NCBI GenBank assembly: GCA_044449445.1
Contig: JBIOIA010000075.1
Span: 1-11,353, forward strand
DNA from: DASXPG01 sp044449445
Lineage (GTDB): Bacteria > Gemmatimonadota > Gemmatimonadetes > Gemmatimonadales > JACORV01
Direction of reading: 5' to 3'
DNA: 11,353 nt
Part shown: positions 7,774-11,353 of the stretch, in pieces
Layout: every line of letters begins with the position of its first letter
Position numbering within the stretch: position 1 is the first letter of the stretch
Program-made: the position numbers and the translations under genes
Notes under the pieces: generated by a model
What the model was told of the DNA's origin: nothing
Database searches by the model: none
What the model saw: the letters and a program-made list of their open reading frames with translations, nothing else

Positions 7774-8714
7774 CAGGATTCCTTCAGTGCCGCACGATAC
7801 CCGGCCAGCACTTCCCGCGCCAGCAGGGCGGGCTCCAGCGATGCGTCGAGCAACTTGACCGGGCCGCCGAGTTGCCGGCGGAACCAGGTCTCCTGGCGCT
7901 TGGCGTACTGCCGGGTCCGGGCCGCGATCGCCTCGGCGAGGCGCTCCTCCGTCAGCCCGCCGGCGAGGTACCGGGCCGTTTCCGCGTAGCCGACGCCCGT
8001 GAGCCCGGGCGCGTCCTCGCGCACGCCCGAAGCGAGCAGCCCGCGCACCTCGTCCACCAGGCCGGCCGCGATCATGGCATGCACCCGCGCTTCGATCCGC
8101 GCGTGGAGCGCCTCGCGTGGCAGCGCCAGCCGCGCGGTCCACGAGCTGAGCGCGGGCGGCGCGGGGGCGAGCTTCCGATGGAGTGCCGAGAGCGGCGCGC
8201 CGGAAAGCAGCGCCACCTCGAGCGCGCGCAGGGCGCGCTGCGATCCGCCGCCCGTGAAGCCCGGGTCCAGGCGCTTCGCCCAGCGCTGCTGCTCGTCCCT
8301 TGCGAGACCGCCGAGCGCGACGCGCAGGCGCTCGCGCCTCGTCTCGTCCAGATCCGGCTCGTCGAACAGCCCGGAGAACAACGCGCGAAGGTAGAAGCCC
8401 GTTCCGCCTACGACGACCGGCAAGCGGCCGCGCGAGCGGATCTCGCCGACCCACCGCTGCGCATCGCGCGCGAACCTGCCGGCCGAGTACCGCTCGGCCG
8501 GAGCGATCAGGTCGAGCCCGTGATACGGGGCGGCGGCGCGCCCCTGCGCCGTGGGCTTGGCGGTGCCGATGTCGAGGCCGCGATAGACCTGGCGCGAATC
8601 CGCGGACACGATCTCGATGTCGGCGAGGGCCGCGAGCGCGGTCGCGACGGCGGTCTTGCCCACCGCCGTCGGACCCGCGATCACCAGCACCAAAGCCGCT
8701 CTACCGCCTGCCAA
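7773..8714 (-). CDS. miaA: tRNA dimethylallyltransferase MiaA
   Basis: MiaA transfers a dimethylallyl group from DMAPP to N6 of adenosine 37 in tRNAs reading UNN codons. The product is 313 residues, the usual length. It has the P-loop GPTAVGKT at 14-21, the substrate segment DSRQVYRGLDIGTAKP at 39-54, ERYSAGRFARDA at 74-85, GGTGFYLRA at 103-111, then GVGYAE and the RTRQYAKRQETWFR block near the C-terminus. I chose the TTG at 8714 because GGAG lies seven bases upstream; this overlaps mutL by 14 nt. TTG at 8693 or GTG at 8690 would give a protein 7-8 residues shorter that still keeps the P-loop. mutL-miaA adjacency is a recurrent bacterial arrangement and supports both calls. Confidence 0.97.
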   Translation of the reverse strand: MAGGRAALVLVIAGPTAVGKTAVATALAALADIEIVSADSRQVYRGLDIGTAKPTAQGRAAAPYHGLDLIAPAERYSAGRFARDAQRWVGEIRSRGRLPVVVGGTGFYLRALFSGLFDEPDLDETRRERLRVALGGLARDEQQRWAKRLDPGFTGGGSQRALRALEVALLSGAPLSALHRKLAPAPPALSSWTARLALPREALHARIEARVHAMIAAGLVDEVRGLLASGVREDAPGLTGVGYAETARYLAGGLTEERLAEAIAARTRQYAKRQETWFRRQLGGPVKLLDASLEPALLAREVLAGYRAALKES

Positions 8715-10443
8715 ACCGCCGCTCCAGCTCGATGCGCGGCAGCTGTACGATGGTCGGCCGGCCGTGCACGTCGTGCGCCGGCAGCGCGCAGGCGAACAGC
8801 CGCGCGATCAGCTCCTCCATCTCAGGTCGCGACAGCGGCTGGCCCGCCTTGATCGCGGCGCGGCACGCGAACGTCGACGCGAAGCGCTCGATCCGGTTCG
8901 CCAGGCCCCCGAACCTGCCGCCCGCGAGGTCCGCGGCGATCTCGCGCAGGCAGCGCTGCGCGTCGAAGCGCGGATGCGGCGCGGGACTCGCGTGCACGAT
9001 GACCGATTGGCCGCCGAAGGGCTCGACCTCGTAGCCGAGCCGCTCGACCAGCTCGCGGTGCGCCTCGAGGGCCTCGAGCTCCGCGGCCTCGAGGGCGATG
9101 GTCAGCGGGAACAGCAGCTTCTGCGACGCGGCATCGTTCGCCTCGAGCGCGGCCATCGCGCGCTCGTACAGCACGCGCTCGTGCGCCGAGTGCTGGTCCA
9201 CGATGAGGAGCCCGGCTTCGCCCTCGACGACGATGTAGGACTCGTGCACCTGCGCCACCACCCGCAGTCCCTCGCCGAGGCGCAGCGCCTCCGGCTCGCT
9301 CGCGGCTGGCAGCGCGGCATCGTCATCCCCCTGGGCGAACAGGTCCGACGGCGGCACCGGGTCCGCCCCGCCGCCCGCGCCGGCCGCGCCGGCCGGCCTG
9401 GCAGCCGCGTGCTCCCAGGGAAGACCGCGGCGCCCCATGGGCGCGGCCGCGATGAGCGCGCCCAGCGCACGGTGCACGGCTTCCTCGACCACGGCCTCGA
9501 CGGCGAACCGGTCGCGGAAGCGGACCTCGAGCTTGGCGGGATGCACGTTCACGTCCACGTCGGCCGGCGGAACGTCGAGAACGAGCACCATCGAGGGCCG
9601 GAGCCCGGCGGGGATCGTGGCGCGGTAGCCGCGCTCGGCCGCGCGCACCAGGAAGTGGTCGCGGAACGGGCGGCCGTTGACGAACAGGTGCGCGGTGCGG
9701 CCCGCGGGCGCCGCGTCGGCGGGTCGCTGCACGAGCCCGGTGACGCCGATGTCGTTCTCGCGCCAATCCACCGGCACGAGAGTCTGCGCCAGGTCGGCGC
9801 CCAGCACCTGCGGCGCGCGCTCGGCGAGGTTCGCGGCCGGCAGCGCCTCGAACGCGCGCCGGCTGTCGGCCAGCACGGTGAGGCCGAGGCCGGGCCGCGC
9901 CAGCGCGAGCGTGCGCACCACGTCCATGCACGCGCGCGACTCGCTGCGCGCGCTGCGCAGGAACTTCCGGCGCGCCGGCGTGTTGTGGAACAGCCCGCGC
10001 ACCGCGACCGTCGTGCCGCGGTTGCGCGCGATGTCCAGGACCGCCGAAACCGAGCCGCCGGTCGCGGCGATGCGCGTGCCGACCGGCTCGTCGTCCGCGC
10101 GCGTCTCGAGCTCCAAGCGACTGACCGACGCGATGCTCGGCAGCGCCTCGCCGCGGAAGCCGAACGTGGCCACGCCGACCAGGTCCTCCGCCGTCCGCAC
10201 CTTGCTGGTGGCGTGACGGTCGAGCGCGAGCAGCGCGTCCTCGCGCCCCATTCCCTCCCCGTCGTCGGCTACGCGCACCAGCGTCTTGCCGCCGGCCTCG
10301 ATCTCGATCGCGATCGCCTGCGCGTGCGCGTCGAGCGCGTTCTCGAGCAGCTCCTTGAGGACCGAGGCGGGCCGCTCGACGACCTCGCCGGCGGCGATCC
10401 GATTCGCGACCGCGTCGGGGAGAATGCGGATCTTGCGCGTCAT
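8701..10443 (-). CDS. mutL: DNA mismatch repair protein MutL
   Basis: A mismatch-repair mediator of 580 residues that links MutS to strand incision. The N-terminal GHKL ATPase shows AAGEVVERPASVLKELLENA at 17-36 (catalytic Glu34, Asn35), DDGEGMG at 60-66, HATSK at 77-81 and TFGFRGEAL at 93-101. The transducer domain ends near 330 (DVNVHPAKLEVRF at 297-309), followed by a Pro/Ala/Gly-rich linker to about 395. The C-terminal domain carries the endonuclease-type motif DQHSAHERVLYE at 416-427, FACR at 525-528, DVHGRP at 558-563 and FGR at 577-579, so it is probably a nicking MutL rather than the E. coli type. The usual Cys in CPHGRP is not present. The ATG at 10443 overlaps the stop of the HEAT gene (ATGA); upstream in-frame sequence is not MutL. 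Confidence 0.97.
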   Translation of the reverse strand: MTRKIRILPDAVANRIAAGEVVERPASVLKELLENALDAHAQAIAIEIEAGGKTLVRVADDGEGMGREDALLALDRHATSKVRTAEDLVGVATFGFRGEALPSIASVSRLELETRADDEPVGTRIAATGGSVSAVLDIARNRGTTVAVRGLFHNTPARRKFLRSARSESRACMDVVRTLALARPGLGLTVLADSRRAFEALPAANLAERAPQVLGADLAQTLVPVDWRENDIGVTGLVQRPADAAPAGRTAHLFVNGRPFRDHFLVRAAERGYRATIPAGLRPSMVLVLDVPPADVDVNVHPAKLEVRFRDRFAVEAVVEEAVHRALGALIAAAPMGRRGLPWEHAAARPAGAAGAGGGADPVPPSDLFAQGDDDAALPAASEPEALRLGEGLRVVAQVHESYIVVEGEAGLLIVDQHSAHERVLYERAMAALEANDAASQKLLFPLTIALEAAELEALEAHRELVERLGYEVEPFGGQSVIVHASPAPHPRFDAQRCLREIAADLAGGRFGGLANRIERFASTFACRAAIKAGQPLSRPEMEELIARLFACALPAHDVHGRPTIVQLPRIELERRFGRR

Positions 10444-11353
10444 CGGCCGGCCAGGGCCTCCTTGGCCGCCGCGCGCACGGCGGCGGTGCCGGAGTCCAGC
10501 CGCTCGCGCACCACGCCGAGCGCCTCGGGGGTTCCGATCGCGCCGAGCGCGCGGATGGCTGCGATCCGCACCCTCGCCGCGCGGCGCTGGAACGGCCCGA
10601 TCACGGCCTTGGAGCTCTCGATCAGCTGCGGCGCGGCGCGCGCATCGCGCAGCTCGCCCAGCGCGTCGATCATGATCACTGCGGCATCCTCGTCGCCTTC
10701 TTCCGCGAGCCGCGCGATGATCAGCGGCGCGCTCGACGGCTCGCCGTAGCGCGCGATCCCGCGCGCCGCAGCCGCCCGGACCTTGGGGTCCGGGTCGCGC
10801 AGCGCGGCGGCCGCGTGGCGGCGCGCCTCCGGATCCTCCAGGTGTGCCAGCGCCGCCGCGGCAGCCTGGCGCACCGGGCCCTCGGTGTGATGGGCGTAGC
10901 TCACGAGCATCGTGGTCGCGAGCGGTGAACGCGTGGCCGCGAGCAGCCGGACCCACGCGCAGGCGGCGTCGCCGCGCGCGTCCGGATTGGCCCGCGCCAG
11001 GAGCGGCTCGACCGCCGCATCGCGCGCGAGGCGCACCACGGCCGCGAGGATGTCCTTCTCGTCGGGGTCGGTGGACACGAGGAAGCGGTCCGCGACCGGG
11101 CCCATCGCCGGAGCGCCGAGTGCCGCGACCGCGTGAGCGGTCTCGTCGCGCTCGTCGGCGGGCAGCGCCTGGTCGCCCAGCCGCGCGACCAGCCCGGACA
11201 GCGCGGTGCGGCTCACCTTGACCGAGATGGCCTGCCGGGCCGCCGCCGCCACGGCGGGATCGCTGCCCGCCGCGGCACGGCCCAGGGCGCGGACCGTGAC
11301 CGCGATCGTGGGATAATCGCCGAGCCGCACCAGCTCGTCGCTCAGGTCCGCAA
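10440..11353 (-). CDS. HEAT-repeat protein, C-terminal part (5' end outside window)
   Basis: An open frame of 303 visible codons runs from the window edge to a TGA at 10440. A GTG at 11330 is a possible start, but the frame continues in step upstream of it (ADLSDELVRLGD), so the true start probably lies beyond the window. The sequence is almost wholly alpha-helical, with repeated pairs of Ala-rich helices of about 30 residues. Examples are EGPVRQAAAAALAHLEDPEA, then DPDPKVRAAAARGIARYG, then RIAAIRALGAIGTPEA; the D/P-x-VRxxAAxALG pattern is typical of HEAT/PBS-lyase-type repeats. Such proteins are binding scaffolds; no catalytic motif is visible. It overlaps mutL by four bases, so the two are co-translated. 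The partner is unknown and no link to repair is shown by sequence. Confidence 0.85.
   Translation of the reverse strand, partial: ADLSDELVRLGDYPTIAVTVRALGRAAAGSDPAVAAAARQAISVKVSRTALSGLVARLGDQALPADERDETAHAVAALGAPAMGPVADRFLVSTDPDEKDILAAVVRLARDAAVEPLLARANPDARGDAACAWVRLLAATRSPLATTMLVSYAHHTEGPVRQAAAAALAHLEDPEARRHAAAALRDPDPKVRAAAARGIARYGEPSSAPLIIARLAEEGDEDAAVIMIDALGELRDARAAPQLIESSKAVIGPFQRRAARVRIAAIRALGAIGTPEALGVVRERLDSGTAAVRAAAKEALAGR

Noticed and set aside
7774..8454. Long N-terminal extension of BshA, possibly a fusion
   Set aside because: The extension is the out-of-frame shadow of miaA; the conserved BshA start MRIGIVCYPTYGG lies exactly at the coupled ATG.
8617..10749. Plus-strand open frame of 710 codons opposite mutL
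   Set aside because: Low-complexity Arg/Ala/Gly translation without motifs, lying opposite a complete MutL with all family motifs. Same explanation for plus-strand frames at 2558-3601, 3387-5027, 6174-7118, 6364-7734 and 7872-8852.

Overview
The window is a GC-rich bacterial chromosomal segment. Every gene I can support lies on the minus strand, so transcription runs from high to low coordinates. The content is almost entirely core metabolism and housekeeping. I see no mobile element, CRISPR array, tRNA, rRNA or toxin/defence locus. High GC, a bshA-type glycosyltransferase, a digeranylgeranylglyceryl-phosphate-synthase-like UbiA protein, a stand-alone biotin ligase, type III pantothenate kinase and a CIRCE-controlled groESL pair suggest a member of the FCB superphylum, with Gemmatimonadota my best guess. 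This lineage call is inference from gene content, not a database match.

Region 1 (11353 down to 2483) is a compact, probably single operon of nine genes: a HEAT-repeat protein (5' end outside the window), mutL (mismatch repair), miaA (tRNA A37 dimethylallylation), bshA (first step of bacillithiol synthesis), a UbiA prenyltransferase of the archaeal-lipid type, uppP (undecaprenyl-PP recycling), birA (biotin ligase), coaX (pantothenate kinase) and a second, divergent UbiA prenyltransferase. Adjacent genes overlap by 1 to 25 nt or are separated by 1 to 19 nt, so translational coupling is likely. A hairpin followed by four T residues directly after the last stop codon probably ends the transcript. 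Four of the nine products handle prenyl groups or prenyl lipids: MiaA, two UbiA proteins and UppP.

Region 2 (2482 down to 261) is the chaperonin operon groES-groEL. It has a readable sigma70-type promoter (TTGACG, 17 bp, TACCTT), an A/T-rich patch just upstream, a perfect CIRCE operator in the leader and a strong GC hairpin after groEL. HrcA-type heat-shock control is therefore predicted, with hrcA itself elsewhere.

Region 3 (223 down to 1) holds the start of an unidentified exported protein. It has its own extended -10 promoter candidate, a clear Shine-Dalgarno sequence, a GTG start and an N-terminal signal peptide, and it runs off the window.

No clearly new system is present. The points most worth a second look are the archaeal-type UbiA protein in a bacterial operon, the altered metal-binding motif in MutL, and the tight coupling of prenyl-lipid, cofactor and repair genes.
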